From Apostichopus californicus (Eukaryota; Echinodermata; Holothuroidea; Aspidochirotida; Stichopodidae): a stretch of 23,086 nt of DNA. How positions within the stretch are numbered: position 1 is the first letter of the stretch; every line of letters starts with the position of its first letter. The position numbers and the translations under genes were made by a program. The notes beneath the pieces were generated by a model. It worked only from the letters and a program-made list of their open reading frames with translations, had not been told where the DNA came from and did not search any database. The stretch spans positions 31,637-54,722 of the forward strand of contig JAIPMN010000351.1 in NCBI GenBank assembly GCA_020650975.1, in the 5' to 3' direction. Positions 1 through 12,332 of the stretch are shown here, one piece after another.

Positions 1-1470
1 AAACCCACCCCCCCCCCAAAAAAAAAACAAGAAGAGAAATGACAGAAAGTGTTTGATATCCCTACAGTATTTTATACAATGTTCTACAATTGATTTTAAC
101 CATCTACACAAACCATACACTTGGCAGGTATTTATAAATATTCAATATATTAACAAAATATGTGAATACAGTAATTTAACAAAACTAGTATGTACAGTAA
201 AACAGTCATATCCATACTGAGTTGATTACTTTGATTGTAGACCGAAAAGGACACATGAACACAAATTTTCCTACAGAATGCAGTATTAGCTATAGGGAAA
301 AGGTTTGAAAAACAACAACCGTAATAACCAAAGAATTAACTGTAAAAATTTATGTTGTAATTCTGAGATCCCTTTTAAAATCTACACTTGTGTGAACAGT
401 ATGTATACGCATAGCTTCATGTGACTAGTGAATTCCAGCACAAAGTTGTTGAAGCCAAACCCACAGTGCCTGCATGAAATATCTGTATTATCTGCTGAAA
501 ATAAAATTTCAGGAAATGGCGTAAATTTCACACTTTTGTTTAGCAGTTTTGAGGTTGATGAATTATGTTTTCAATTGAATACTGAAAAGTTTCATAGTTA
601 CAGTATTTGTGTAAAGAGCTGATACACATTCACATAATTGTCTATTAAGTAATTTGCCAGGTTTTTTATAAAATATAGACTGATCAATATAGAAGGAAAA
701 CAGGAGAAAAAGGAAAGCCTTTTAGTCAATTACTACATGTATGTAAATGTAAGAAGTGATTTAAATATGTGACAAAGTTCACATAAAATGGTCATTATAC
801 TGTACATTTGATCAACATGAAAGTAAAAAGACACTTGTCCACTATTAGGGGTGCCTCTGATGTCTAGTTGTACTTACAACATAATATCATGATACAAGGT
901 TCAAACAAGAACATGACTAACCATAAGATGCAGTTTTTCCTTTCGTAGAGGTTGATTTTGTCTTTTTCAAGAATTATCTGCTACCTAATGTTTAGAAAAA
1001 TAATTACTTGTGAAGAGAATTTTGCAACATTTGTAAAAAAAAAATTTTGGAAAAAGACAATATCCCTAAGACAATAACGATCATTTTTCTAAACATTTCC
1101 CACATTGATTTTACATGCGTGTAAAGATGCTACAAATACGTTTGAATATCCTAAAAATTATTCTAATTTTTACATCGCACATAATATAATTCTTGAAGTT
1201 TACACAGCAAAACACTAAAAGTAGCAATATTTGTCAGAAGTTCTCCTGTTCTCCTATACAAAATTATACTTAAATGACAATGGGAACAAGCAAAACCTAT
1301 GCTTTAAATTCAAACTGCAAAACCTTATCTTAGACCAAAAGAAATGCATCTTGCATTAATTATTTTTCAAAAAAAAAAGCTTTTCTTTGCCAAGTTTTTG
1401 CTCAAATACCTATTTGTTCCTAATGAAAATTTTAACAAATGGATTAAGTAGTAATAAATAAGAGATGTCA

Positions 1471-1486
1471 TAATAATAATAATAAG
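1471..1486. repeat. (TAA)n microsatellite
   Basis: About five uninterrupted TAA units in A+T-rich DNA. No function is suggested. Confidence 0.85.
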
Positions 1487-3399
1487 TCTAAAAGAGTTTT
1501 AGAAATAAGTATGAAGAATAACTCTGATTCAGGAGCACATTCAAACAATTCTATCAATTCTCCTTAAAATACAGTACTTCAGTCTGTACAATTGCAAAGA
1601 ATTGAATTGAATGAGTTAAATGCCTTGACAAGAATTAATTTACATACTTACATGTGACAAGTAAAATTGAAATTGCCTCAATACAATACAATCTAGTGTA
1701 GTTAAGTAGAATTTGGCAATGCAGTAGCTGATGTGAACTGTCTAGAGATGTTTCCCGGTAGTAAGAGTGCTCAGTGCACCGTCACAACACACACACAACT
1801 AGCAATGGTATCTGAAACTACATAGAAATAATAGCAAGCATGGAACACCTGCTGTATACCAGCCATATATGTAATACACATACCAAGGAAATCATTTAAT
1901 TCTTGAAATTTGGTGTTTCAGTTTGAATTCTCAAAAAAATTGGGCTTACATGAAATGCTATGTGAGCAAAAACTGATACTATATTACATCTTTGCACTTG
2001 TGTAAAAATGTTTCCCTTTTTGCAAAGCATATTGCTATATTCAATACTGGATCAATAATTCTGTGCATATACTATTACTAGATCAGCAACAGATTGAAAA
2101 AAGAAAAGCTTTTTTTCCATGCTTTTAATTAACAATTTTATTTTTCCAGAGAAATGACTCAAAATTGTTAGTCTCATCTCTAGACAGATAGTTTTTTCTT
2201 TCATTTTTGGCCATAATTATTTGCAATTATATCAAAGTTTCTACCAACTGTACCAATATCTTTACATGAAAATATTCATATTCAATTAGAATATTTCCTT
2301 AATTCTAATGCATCTTTGACAATAGCAAAAATTATTTCAGAAACAATGATGAAATCCCTTACAAAGCAGAAATACACATGCACATTTCACATACACATAA
2401 AATCTTTAAACCAAATCAGCAACAAGACTTTAAACAACATTTGGATTGTGTCAAATATGCTTAGTTTGATATGTATCTATAGATCTTGTAATTTTAAACA
2501 CATCTAACGAACCTCAACTTTCAATCGCAAATAATTTTCTATGAAACTGGTAGACTACAAATTTCAAAAGTGTGATATATTCTGTGTTCTAAATTTCTGC
2601 AGCAAAAACCAAAATCTGGGTAAATTGCAAATGCCAATAGTACTTCATATTCTTTGTAGTCAAATATCTGTTAGAGATTCAAATGGTTAAATTTAAAGCT
2701 ATGTGTGCTACAGGTGTTCTAGAGTTTAAGAATAAACTATGTATTACCAGGAGATAAAATCTAAAAATATCAAAACAGAACAATTCCATGTTACAAATAA
2801 ATAAGTCAAATAAGAAGTGAATTGATATCTTTACATATATTTATTCCAGCAATATCTAAAGGTCTTTCCACTGAAAATAATTCAAAAAGGCAAGGAATCG
2901 TGTCACATATAAAAATATATATACAATCACAGTTGCAAACTTCATCAACACTCCACATAATTTCAGTTATGAAAAGCAGTTTACGATATACAGTTTTAGA
3001 CTTGTATCTGTAGTTAAATACAAAAAAAAAACCACATCTGTTGAGCTACACTCAAATGGTGCAGTAGCTAATGAACTGTACACACATTAAAATCAACACT
3101 TACTTATATTCTGTTTTTATTGTTAAAATGTCATCACTATGAAATGAATGAACATTTATTAAAAAACAGTACAATCTGGTAATGGAATCTGCAATTTTAT
3201 TTGCTTCAAAATATTGAGGAAAAACATGTTTCATATATGAAACATTTTGGGCGGAGATGCTGCCACAGCACATTAACAGTGCAACACTTCTCAATGTTTC
3301 AATCACACATTTTTCTGTGAGTTACACTACCGCTTAAATTCAACTGCCACGTTTTATTTTCATTCTATACTTTATAATATTTCATCTTAAGCTAGAACA

Positions 3400-3452
3400 A
3401 TTATTATTTTTTATTTATTTAATTATTTATTATTATTATTAATTTTTGGGGG
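3400..3452. repeat. TTTA/TTA low-complexity tract ending in a G-run
   Basis: Mixed ATTT and ATT units run into TTTTTGGGGG. A similar T-rich to G-rich transition recurs at 22415-22465, so this may be a shared low-complexity or retroelement-tail pattern. No coding content is seen. Confidence 0.7.
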
Positions 3453-4058
3453 CGTCCTGCTTCGATTTTGCTTTGCTATCGAGCTGTTTTATTTATTTGA
3501 ACTTTGAGACGATCATACTGCAATATTCCATCACAATTGCAAAATTGACGGAAGTATGTATTGCAAATTGTTTTTCTACCTTTGTACCGTAGAAATTTCT
3601 TCTTTGTGAGGCATGTACTATATATACTGTATATTTAAGTTATAGGGAGTATAAATGCAAAAGAAAGAAATATAATCTACATTTTAAGGCAGTTTGGTAA
3701 ATCTTTTCAAAAGATGAAAAGTATGTTGTATATAGGGACATCATTCCCAAACAGATGCTTTCACATAAAACACCAATGTACTTGTTTACTGATGTAGTAC
3801 AGTTTGAAAGAAAAACATTTAAAAATTACCATTCCAAGAAAACAGCTTATTATCTCAATCATACTTCCTTTTAAAATGTGTGTCCTAATTTTAAGTATTT
3901 CTTGGTTTATGAAGATTCTGGTTTTATTGATTTATTTTTTGAAAGAAATATAATTCAACATGTAGTACTTACTGTACATATGAATTGAAAATATTTTCAT
4001 AACTCATTCATTACTCAAATTCTTCCATTCATCCTTCTTACTTGTGTTGAGATACTTT

Positions 4059-4076
4059 AAAAAAAAAAAAAAAAAA
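4059..4076 (+). repeat. A18 homopolymer
   Basis: Eighteen consecutive A residues, followed directly by a T-rich tract. It could be the tail of an old retrotransposed copy, but I recognise no element body upstream. Confidence 0.85.
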
Positions 4077-4318
4077 TCTTTTGGGCGTTTTATATATTTA
4101 TCTATTTATCTTTATAAATATCCTCCCATTTAAAAGTGAACTAACTGATTATAAACTGATAATTATTATTCTTCTAACTGCATAATAAAGTCTATGTGTA
4201 ATGAATAACATCAGATACTAGTACCAAGTCAAAATATACATCAAAAGGGAAAATTACTTACGGCTGATTTTCTTTTATGACCACAAAATATACTAAGAAA
4301 GAGCAAAGAATTATTGTG

Positions 4319-4374
4319 TGATATATATATATATATATATATACAGTATATGTATATATATATATCTATATATA
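4319..4374. repeat. (TA)n microsatellite with interruptions
   Basis: An alternating TA tract interrupted by CAGTATATG and CTATA. It generates overlapping Ile/Tyr-rich open frames on both strands that are artefacts. Such tracts can form cruciforms and are often polymorphic. Confidence 0.95.
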
Positions 4375-6452
4375 ATTGAAAACATAATGAGTTGGAAAAT
4401 CAAGAACAGTGAAAAAACTTTAGCCTCTGCCGTGATATATACTACAAAGTATATTACGATTTCAATTATATATATAGTATTCTGGTATTTCAACCATGTT
4501 TTTTACTGGGTTCTTTGCTCTATCAAGTACACACGTTTATTAAACATTTTTCCTGCAACTGGTGACATTCTTCATAACTAATTAATACATTTCAAAACTG
4601 GAGGAAAATATGGTAGTGAAAGTAAAACTGTCAAATACAAATAGGAAAAAGACTAACACAAATATAGAGAAATAACTGTAATCTGAGCAATAGAAGTGTT
4701 TTGATATAAAAACCAAAAAACACCCTTCGATGAAAGAACCCTGTCCATATCAGTAATTCGTTAGCTGTGATAATCTGTGGTCAGCAAACAAAACTTAACT
4801 ATTAGAAATGATACCAAAATGTTGATTGAATTTTATATTTAATTTATATAGTTTCAAAATGTCATTGAAACCTTTCACAAATAACAGCAAATTTACAAAA
4901 ATACCTGCATGAGTCAAAATGGTTCTGGTATGCCTTTATATATCCAGGAGTCAAATTTAATACATTGTTCTACTGAGGTTTTGTGAGGTGTTTCACGTTA
5001 AAATAGTTTAAAGAACAGAACACCCAAATGAAAATTTATTGAATTAAAATCGCTATTATAAAGTTCAAATTATCCATCCATTTTTGTTTTTACTTATTTT
5101 CTCAAATTTATGTTTCAGTTTTGAGACAGCTCATCCGCATAACAATGTCAGCTTCACTCATTAGAATGAAATACATACCATTGTTAAATTTAACAAATTC
5201 AAAGCTAATTTATGTACATGATTTGTTGAAAACAATAGGTCCAGGGTCTCATAGTAAAACAATAACGACTACATGGCCAACAATGACATGCTGCTTTAGG
5301 GGTGTAAGTTAGGACAACTATGGATGCATATCAAATGTCAAGTAAACAGGTGGAACATTAAATTTCAAGCCAAGAATTATTCAAAGTATGTCATTTTGGA
5401 TTATAGATGTGATAACACTAAGTACTTCAGAAAACTTTCTCCTACATATTAAGTATTCCACCAGCAAATAAAAAGTCAATGGCATTCTCAGAAATTGAGA
5501 ATCATTAGCATTTTCGTTATGACTATTGTTTGAGGTAGTTGCTTCTATTCAAGGCTGTTAAAGGTTTTACAGAATTTTTTTCCAATATTAAACAGAATAG
5601 CATCTATATGATCGATCCAATGATATCCAGTTTTTCAAGTTACATCATTTTTTTCATTTTTTTTTTTAAAACTTGATCTTGAGACTGGGGCAATGAAATA
5701 TGTTCCACAAAAAGGAGTAATTTTCTACGTTTTCTTTTCTTCATTTGTTACTGTTTTTCTTTGGTTTGTCAGCCCTAACCAGAATGCAATTTTCATTAAC
5801 AAAAATGCTTCAGAAGTTCAAAAAGCCATAGCAAAAAACTAGGAGTCCTAACACCCCACCCCCAATAATGACAAAAACTAATTCAAGAAAATATGGAAAA
5901 ACAATGTGTTCACTCAGGACAAGTTTAAACCACTGACACAAACCACTGTATCAAGTATTGGACACATTCAGATTAATTAGTATTATTGCATAACAGCTAT
6001 TTCTCTCAAAGATATTATATCTTTTAAGCATTTTTCTCTTTCGGCAGTTTCTTACATTGATAAAATGTGAATCAGTGGTATTTACATACTTCTCATCCTC
6101 CAAAGAAGTACAGAAGCAAAACTTTACAAGTCCCAAAGACGTATAATGCTAAAGTTTGTCAAATAGATACACTGATTCTGTTCCCCTTATTAATATTGTT
6201 GTTCTGTTAAGTACTGTAATATATGGTATTTACTGTAATGTTTATTCTCTTTTTTGGACAATTGTCTGTATGTTAAGAATGAATAGTAAATATCCCCTGA
6301 CAAACTACACTCAAAACTCCATGATGTTGTACATGAGCCAAAACAAACATGCATGCAGAAAAAAGCAAAAAGGAAAACAGACAAACAATATTATATAAAA
6401 TTAAACGATCTTAGCAATATGCCATGTCATCAATGTAAAATATTATAAAATT

Positions 6453-7090
6453 TTAATTTTTATGATGAATTTAAGTTGCATACATTTGATGGAAGTTAGA
6501 TATTTAACAGAAGGTTGTTTCAAGTTCTATGTTGAGGGATGAACGTTCACAGGGTCAGCATGTCTTGGAAACAAAATCTTCCTCATTTAGCAGAAAGTTA
6601 TCCTGTCATATAAGTTATTACTTTTATTGACATGCAAAATTGAGACTCTAGTTCATATTAGTTTAATTTTTTTATGATGAATTTATAAAAGTTGCATACA
6701 TTTGTTGGAAGTTAGATAATAAATAGAAGGTTGTTTCAAGTTCTATGTTGTTGGATGAACGTTTCACACGGTCAACATGTCTTGGAAACAAAATCTTCCT
6801 CATTTAGCAGAATACTATCCTGTCATATAAGTTATTACTATTTATTGACATGCAAAATTGAGACTCTAGTTCATATTAGTTTAATTATTTCATGAATTTA
6901 AGTTGCATACATTTGTAGAAGTTAGATATTTAACAGAAGGTTGTTTCAAGTTCTATGTTGTTGGATGAACGTTTCACACGGTCAATATGTCTTGGAAACA
7001 AAATCTTCCTCATTTAGCAGAAAGTTATCCTGTCATATAAGTTATTACCTTTTATTGACATGCAAAATTGAGACTCTAGTTCCTATTATT
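6453..7090. repeat. Three tandem copies of a ~214-bp unit
   Basis: The anchor GTTGCATACATTTG (with small changes) recurs at 6475, 6691 and 6902, giving spacings of 216 and 211 bp. Other shared blocks include AAGGTTGTTTCAAGTTCTAT and GTCTTGGAAACAAAATCTTC. Copies 2 and 3 share TTGGATGAACGTTTCACACGG, whereas copy 1 has GGGATGAACGTTCACAGGG, so copies 2 and 3 probably split most recently. There is no open frame through the unit and no obvious terminal inverted repeat. It is a short satellite or a segmental triplication of an unidentified dispersed element. Confidence 0.93.
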
Positions 7091-8219
7091 ATATATTTTA
7101 AGCTCTCGGGCTAACATAGGATTCTGGTACTTGTTAGGTACACAGCCATATTGTAATTGGACCTTTTGTTTTTAAATTTGATTATAATACAAAATATGTA
7201 TGAGGTAAGATGGTATGAAGTCTATGATAAAACAGAAGGGGATGGGAATTGATCATTTTTAATATTTTTTATTATTTTTTATTATTATATTCCTCATTGA
7301 GGGTCACTCTGCAAATGTGCCAATCCCAGATTATTCATCTGTTTGTTCAGGAGTACAGTACACAAATAACTAATTAAACTTCACACTAAAACATAAATGA
7401 AGAATTTACTTGGCATTTTCAAGGGATAACATGAACTACTTTTGTAAACTCTGCATTTTCTCAACTCATCATCTACCCTCCAATCCTTTTTCTCTCTAAA
7501 AATGGTGTACAAGACCTCTTTAATGTATAACAATATATATAAACACAGTAATCGTATAGTACATGCTTGCCTAATTTGTATCTAGCTTTAAATATAAATT
7601 TCAAATCCAATGAAGATGAATAACATTTATTTAGTTCTTATTTATCGATATTAAAGTCCAAACAAGAATCATAATATGTTTATTGACCACTTAAACATAA
7701 ATTTGCATGTTTACAATGAATTGTACTAAATTAGAGATTGACCAGAGTTTTTCCCCCCTCTCTCTCTTTTACGTTGTTTGAAAAGGATTGCATTCGATAT
7801 GACCGATGACCACTGTAACAGAGAAGGAAAACTGTGTATGGTAGAAGTGCTATAAGAAACAGAAAATATCAATATCGCTTGAAGTCTTAACTTAAAATTT
7901 GACAAAAAGGGTGGCTGCTTAAATGACCTGTTCGATGACAAGCAAAACTTACCATGCTTTAATCAATTCAAGGCCCATGTATTAATAGAATACAGAGCCA
8001 ACATGTGTAGCACTGTATATCATACATATAATATATATTTCCACTATATATCATAATAAGCGAATGTGACATTGAACGTTTAGAAGAATCCTCGGTTTTT
8101 TCTTCTTCTTCTCGGGAACGGCATATCTGTGATAAAAACTGGGCAGGCTTGGCATTGTACATCACTACACACTACATGTTCAGCACTGTATAATAATCTA
8201 ACTATGGAATTGCCCTTTG
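7091..8219. other. A+T-rich non-coding DNA
   Basis: No supported gene. It holds T/A-rich low complexity at 7258-7290, a short CT run near 7757-7768 and TA-rich stretches. Two short minus-strand open frames (7726-7941 and 7968-8165) have some charged, protein-like composition but no paired splice sites or domain. A minus-strand donor-like GCATG|GTAAGT is present at about 7955-7945. Confidence 0.6.
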
Positions 8220-8640
8220 AGTGAACTCTGCGGCATCGACACTAGTGATCGGTGGTAGCATCTACTACTACAGCAGCAAGCAGCAGTAGTAGCGGCGAGG
8301 CTGGACTAATTCTGCTGCTGCCTCTGCTGTGAGCTGCACTGGCAACGGGAGCAGAGAGATGGAGATCGAGAGAGAGAGAGGGAGCGAGCAGTTAAGTGCC
8401 CTGTCTACGTCAAACCTAAGCAAAGAGTGTGTCACGTTTCATTTGTTCGTACATACCTTGCTCCCAGTTAGTGTGGGCTTTCCAGTCACTGCCGTTTTTA
8501 GCCCAAAGTGATTAAATTTAAAATAATTAAGCTTCTTTCGATCAGCATGTTATTTATTGTACCAAAGGAGCTTTTTTTCTGTCGAAAATTTCGGTCGGCT
8601 TGCTTGCTCACGAGACCAGATCTCGTACGGCGGTGGGGTT
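8220..8640. promoter_or_regulatory. CpG/GC-enriched island, candidate promoter and first exon
   Basis: This is the most G+C-rich patch of the left half. It has clustered CpGs (for example CTGCGGCATCGAC, AGTAGCGGCGAGG and CGTACGGCGG), CAG/CTG-type trinucleotide runs near 8262-8330, and a GA microsatellite at 8368-8381, which reads as a CT tract on the minus strand. On the minus strand a strong donor GCAAG|GTATGT ends a possible exon at 8457. That fits an upstream non-coding exon of a leftward gene, but no coding exon can be linked to it. A plus-strand gene start is equally possible. The open frame at 8329-8511 starts with GTG and is not convincing. Confidence 0.4.
8368..8381. repeat. (GA)n microsatellite
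   Basis: A run of GA dinucleotides inside the CpG-enriched patch. GA/CT tracts are common in animal promoters and 5' UTRs (GAGA-type sites), which gives weak support to a promoter reading of the region. Confidence 0.85.
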
Positions 8641-9956
8641 TATAAGTTCTTGAAGATTCCGAAACCTATTCTTTAACTTCTTTAGATCGGATATATACCT
8701 TTTGGTATCTGCATCGCAAAGAATGGACAACAGGATAATTTAAATTAAACACTCCTTATCATTACCCAGTAGCCATTTATAATTTTGGTAAACAAAAAAA
8801 CCCTGAGAGTGTTATAAATATGCTTGAGACCAATTTTTCCTGCAGTTTAGTTGAACACAGTTTTATGAAAATGTTCTGGGTAGGGATTTCAAGTGATTTT
8901 AACCTAGGCTACAGTGGATAAATGGAACAGGGAAAAGTTGCTTGCAAATTTAATAAATGTAAAAACTTAAAAAGAAACATTTCTTTTTAATATCCCACAG
9001 CAAATTTGTATCCTACATTATAGATCTAGAATGTGAAACCTTGTATCACTTGAAATTCTACTCTAGAACATTTTCATTTAGCTGTGTTCACTAAATTACA
9101 GGAAATATTGGTCTTACAAATATCTATACCACTTCCATTTATTTTTTAATAATTTATAAAATTATAACACCAAATGTCAAATGCAGAATTATAGCAGAAA
9201 GTGGCATATAACAGCAACTACATAGCATAACATGATATGACAATGCTATTGTTAACACAGAATAGGAAACTATGTTAGATCCGTGCAACATGGCACTTTA
9301 AATTTACTTTTAAATTAATTAGTTAAATCAATGTTTTAACCGTGTTTTGTTTTTATACTGTTTGATCATTAATTAGCTCCTTGTTATGAGATAGACATAA
9401 TAGCCGGGCCATTAAACACATTACACAGTGAAGTCAGATAAATAGTTAAACTGAAATTATTAGAGTTTGTAAATGTGATATGATTGCAGGAGAATTGGAC
9501 AAGGTCTGGATTACTTCTTTCCATACCATGATACACGTACATAATGTTATATTTTATTCCTGATATCAAACTTATCAAACTGGAGATTAAACACTGTTAA
9601 AATTAACATGAGCCACATGCCTCAACAAACAATTTCATCTAAAAAGAAAACCTTTTTAATGTCTTTGCCTTCATTTCATCCTTTGTCTTTTATCAAGTAC
9701 TTAATTAATTACTTTCAATTTTGAACAGAATTTAAACATTTGAACCAAAACAATGAGTGATTAACACGGATCTTTTTAAATCAAACATTTGCAAACACCA
9801 TCAACAAAATGTCTCTTTATTGCTGGTGCTAGTGTTCGATGACAAACTGTATCATTATTAGGTGGGGGAAGGGGATGGACAATAGAATATATTTACAATA
9901 AATCAAACAAGGAAATATGAATACAGAAGTTTAATCTTTCTCTGCTATATATAGCA
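8641..9956. other. A+T-rich non-coding DNA
   Basis: I see no gene, no long repeat and no recognisable regulatory cluster here. The minus-strand open frame at 9384-9578 shows no domain or signal. Confidence 0.65.
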
Positions 9957-10250
9957 AGCCTGGTGGCCAATTGGCTAAGGCGTCGAACTCGTGATCCAAG
10001 GATTGCTGGTTCGATTCCTGCCTAGTTCATTACGTTGTGTCCTTGGGCAAGATGCTTTATCTCACTTGCCTCTCTCCACCCAGGGTTTAAATGGGTACCT
10101 GTGAGGTAACTTGTCATTGGGCGCAGTATATAACTGCTGCCAACTGGAGGTATTGTCTCTGGGACAGGTTATCATCGACCAGGGGTGATTTAACGTCTGT
10201 AAAGCGCTTTGAGACCTATCGCTGGTATAAAATTATTTAAAAAAATTATT
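9957..10250 (+). mobile_element. tRNA-derived SINE with V-type core
   Basis: The head has a pol III A box TGGCCAATTGG (9964-9974) and a perfect B box GGTTCGATTCC (10008-10018). Their spacing is exactly that of a tRNA gene starting at 9957, and four of the five T-stem pairs are present. The acceptor ends do not pair, so it is a tRNA relic and not a working tRNA. The body carries TGTCCTTGGGCAAGATGCTT (about 10037) and GTAAAGCGCTTTGAGACC (about 10200). These resemble the conserved central and 3' parts of V-SINE-type families known from fish and invertebrate deuterostomes (recalled, not searched). It ends in an A/T-rich tail AAAATTATTTAAAAAAATT. I see no clear target-site duplication, so the outer borders are approximate. 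Confidence 0.85.
9964..10018 (+). promoter_or_regulatory. Internal pol III promoter (A and B boxes) of the SINE
   Basis: The A box TGGCCAATTGG and B box GGTTCGATTCC start 44 bp apart, the standard type 2 pol III arrangement. The B box matches the consensus in full. The first downstream run of four or more T residues would end transcription, and none interrupts the head. Confidence 0.75.
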
Positions 10251-11071
10251 TAACTTTTTAACTATTTGGCAACATGACTTTCCTTTTCTTTTCTGTTTCT
10301 TTTTGTGTGGTACATAATTGTTAATAATTTTTGCTAACAACATTTTGATAAAATATTGTCACGATATTGTTTGACTGTTTGCCATGTATTTCATGGCAGA
10401 GACATCTTTTATTGAAATTTTTATGAATGTCTGGTAATTTCAGGTGGCAACATCATGGCAATTAACTAAGTTTAAATTTTTTTATATCATTTTTTTATAA
10501 CAATTATTCATTTAAAGATACAACTTAACACCAAAAGTATTTTTGTTTGTCAAATTCTTGAAAACAAATGCCTTTCCATGGAGCCTCAACTTCAGAAATT
10601 ACAGCCATTTTGGCAGATAAAAAAAATGCATAAAACTAAAAGTATCACATTTCCAATGGAAATCAAATACATTAATAATAAAGGCAAAAAATAAGATTTT
10701 GGAAAACAGTTAACCATAATGACATCACCAATGCACTGATGTACCACTGTAAGGAATCATTCGCATAGCTGGTTTCAAGTTAAAACAATATGTTTGTGAA
10801 ATTTCTGTCTACAGTAGTTGTTCACTATATTGCATGAAACAAAACTCTTTAAATATTTGTATGATGGAATTCCTGGGTTGCTTAATATGAACATGACACG
10901 GATGGATTTGTGATATTGACTGCATGATAACATGTAAACAAGTTATTTCACTGTAATACAATAACACTGACTGGAATGACACAGGTGACACAGGCCCCTA
11001 CAGCCTGTAGCCTAAGAATCAGCCGGTGTCGTTTGAAAAACATTTTGTTGCAACGAATATTACCAAAGGTG
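10251..11071. other. A+T-rich non-coding DNA
   Basis: No gene is supported. The only item of note is a segment at about 10985-11030 (GGCCCCTACAGCCTGTAGCC and onward) that loosely resembles 15290-15345, possibly a diverged dispersed repeat. Confidence 0.6.
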
Positions 11072-11191
11072 TTTCCAATAGAGAATTAGTTGTTAGTAAT
11101 TTCCAATAGAGAATAACTTGTTATGAACTGTTGGAAATCCCTGTGCTGTACCTACAGTGAACTGTTGGAAATCCCTGCGCTGTACCCACAG
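11072..11191. repeat. Two adjacent short tandem duplications
   Basis: First, TTTCCAATAGAGAAT occurs twice (from about 11072 and about 11100) with related flanks. Immediately after, a 34-bp unit starting TGAACTGTTGGAAATCCCTG is repeated head to tail at 11124-11157 and 11158-11191 with two mismatches (TGTGC/TGCGC and CCTACAG/CCCACAG). Both probably come from slippage or unequal exchange. No coding frame is supported. Confidence 0.9.
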
Positions 11192-12332
11192 ACATTTTAG
11201 TGTAAGACCACTGGAATTCATGTAACTTTTCAACAAGTTGGAACCTTCATATTCCAAGTGTCAATTACTCCAAATGCATAATCTAGTGACACAATGCATG
11301 TAATAGTTATAAAATCCATGTTTCACAATTATTTGGCATTTTGGTTAAAACATTTTCAGTTGAGAATCATGTAACTGTATGTTGAGGTGGTTAGGCTATA
11401 TTGGTACATATGTGCTAACAACAGTAGGATAGTGTTCAATACAGAAAATGGAAAATCTTTCATGTCAGGTATACAATACATAAGAGGTGGACAAATATTT
11501 CGTGATCGATTAGATGGGAGTATAAATTTTCTACAGGACATGAATTAAACTAAACGTGTACAAATTGAACCAAATCTGATAAGTTTTCAAACACATGTGT
11601 TTATGTGTATGTTGTCCTGTGATGCATGTATTGTTAATTTGCTTTGGTTTGGTTTCAAAGAATTTTCAGATTCTCTCGCAGGGCATGGGCTGTATATGAG
11701 GGACAGTTTATTTTTTTTTTATTTGAATGCATGAAAAAACTTGCTTGACCTCGGAATAGGACTGTTGTGGAGGGTGTAACAGTGGATGATACCAGGGACA
11801 AAACTTTTGAAAATAATTGAATATTGAATGACCTCCTCCCCCCCCCCCAAATGTGTAAATATTTATTATATATATATATATATTCAATATGGAAAATGAA
11901 AGAAATTGCAAACTGCTAAATAAATTATTATATAAAGTGCTATAAATAGAGGATTGATTAGTATATAATGACCATCATTAAATTTTTTCCTGCATTGTCT
12001 AATGTGAAAATCATTCAATTAATTTAAAAAATGATTCCTTCAAACAATAACATATATTGTGATAAGCAAGACATATGGCATTGCTAATGACAGAATGAAG
12101 TATTTGTCTTATCTTCCCTGGGTAAATTAGTGTCATATTGTGTGCCGTTGCAATAATACTGTCAAAATAAGATCAAGCTGGAAGGCCCATTTGAACTCCA
12201 GGGTCATTGTTTATTAGAGTGGACATCATCAAAATAGTAAATAGTGCAAACATAGGAATGTAAAGTCAATGCCCCCCTAGAAGACCAATCCAAATATGGC
12301 CAATGTCTTGTTGTGTTGTTAATCCACTGCGC
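11192..12332. other. A+T-rich non-coding DNA with simple tracts
   Basis: No gene is supported. It contains a T-run at 11710-11720, a C-run at about 11838-11848 followed by (TA)n at about 11865-11882, and A+T-rich sequence leading into the satellite. The open frame on the minus strand at 11708-11911 is read through these tracts and is an artefact. Confidence 0.65.

Larger units (their letters stand above)
1..6452. other. A+T-rich non-coding DNA, no supported gene
   Basis: The stretch contains only short open frames (under 90 codons) with no recognisable domain, no Cys or Gly patterning and no convincing splice-site pairs around them. It starts with a C-run followed by an A-run (about 5-27). 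Simple repeats are listed separately. Isolated minus-strand donor-like GTAAGT sites can be seen (for example near 1650, 3970 and 4258), but I could not attach any coding exon to them. It could be intergenic, intronic or long UTR sequence. Confidence 0.7.

Noticed and set aside
4311..4581. Overlapping ORFs on both strands across the TA microsatellite
   Set aside because: Ile/Tyr repeats come from the TA tract and nothing recognisable follows.
7968..8165. Minus-strand ORF with a charged EEEEKTEDSSKR stretch
   Set aside because: The charged run reads through a CTT trinucleotide tract. Flanking splice signals are weak and no partner exon was found.
8329..8511. 60-codon ORF in the CpG patch
   Set aside because: It begins with GTG, has a GA-repeat-derived Glu/Arg run, and shows no domain or conserved-looking pattern.
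9957..10030. A functional tRNA gene
   Set aside because: A and B boxes are intact, but the acceptor ends do not pair and the sequence continues into a SINE body and A/T-rich tail.
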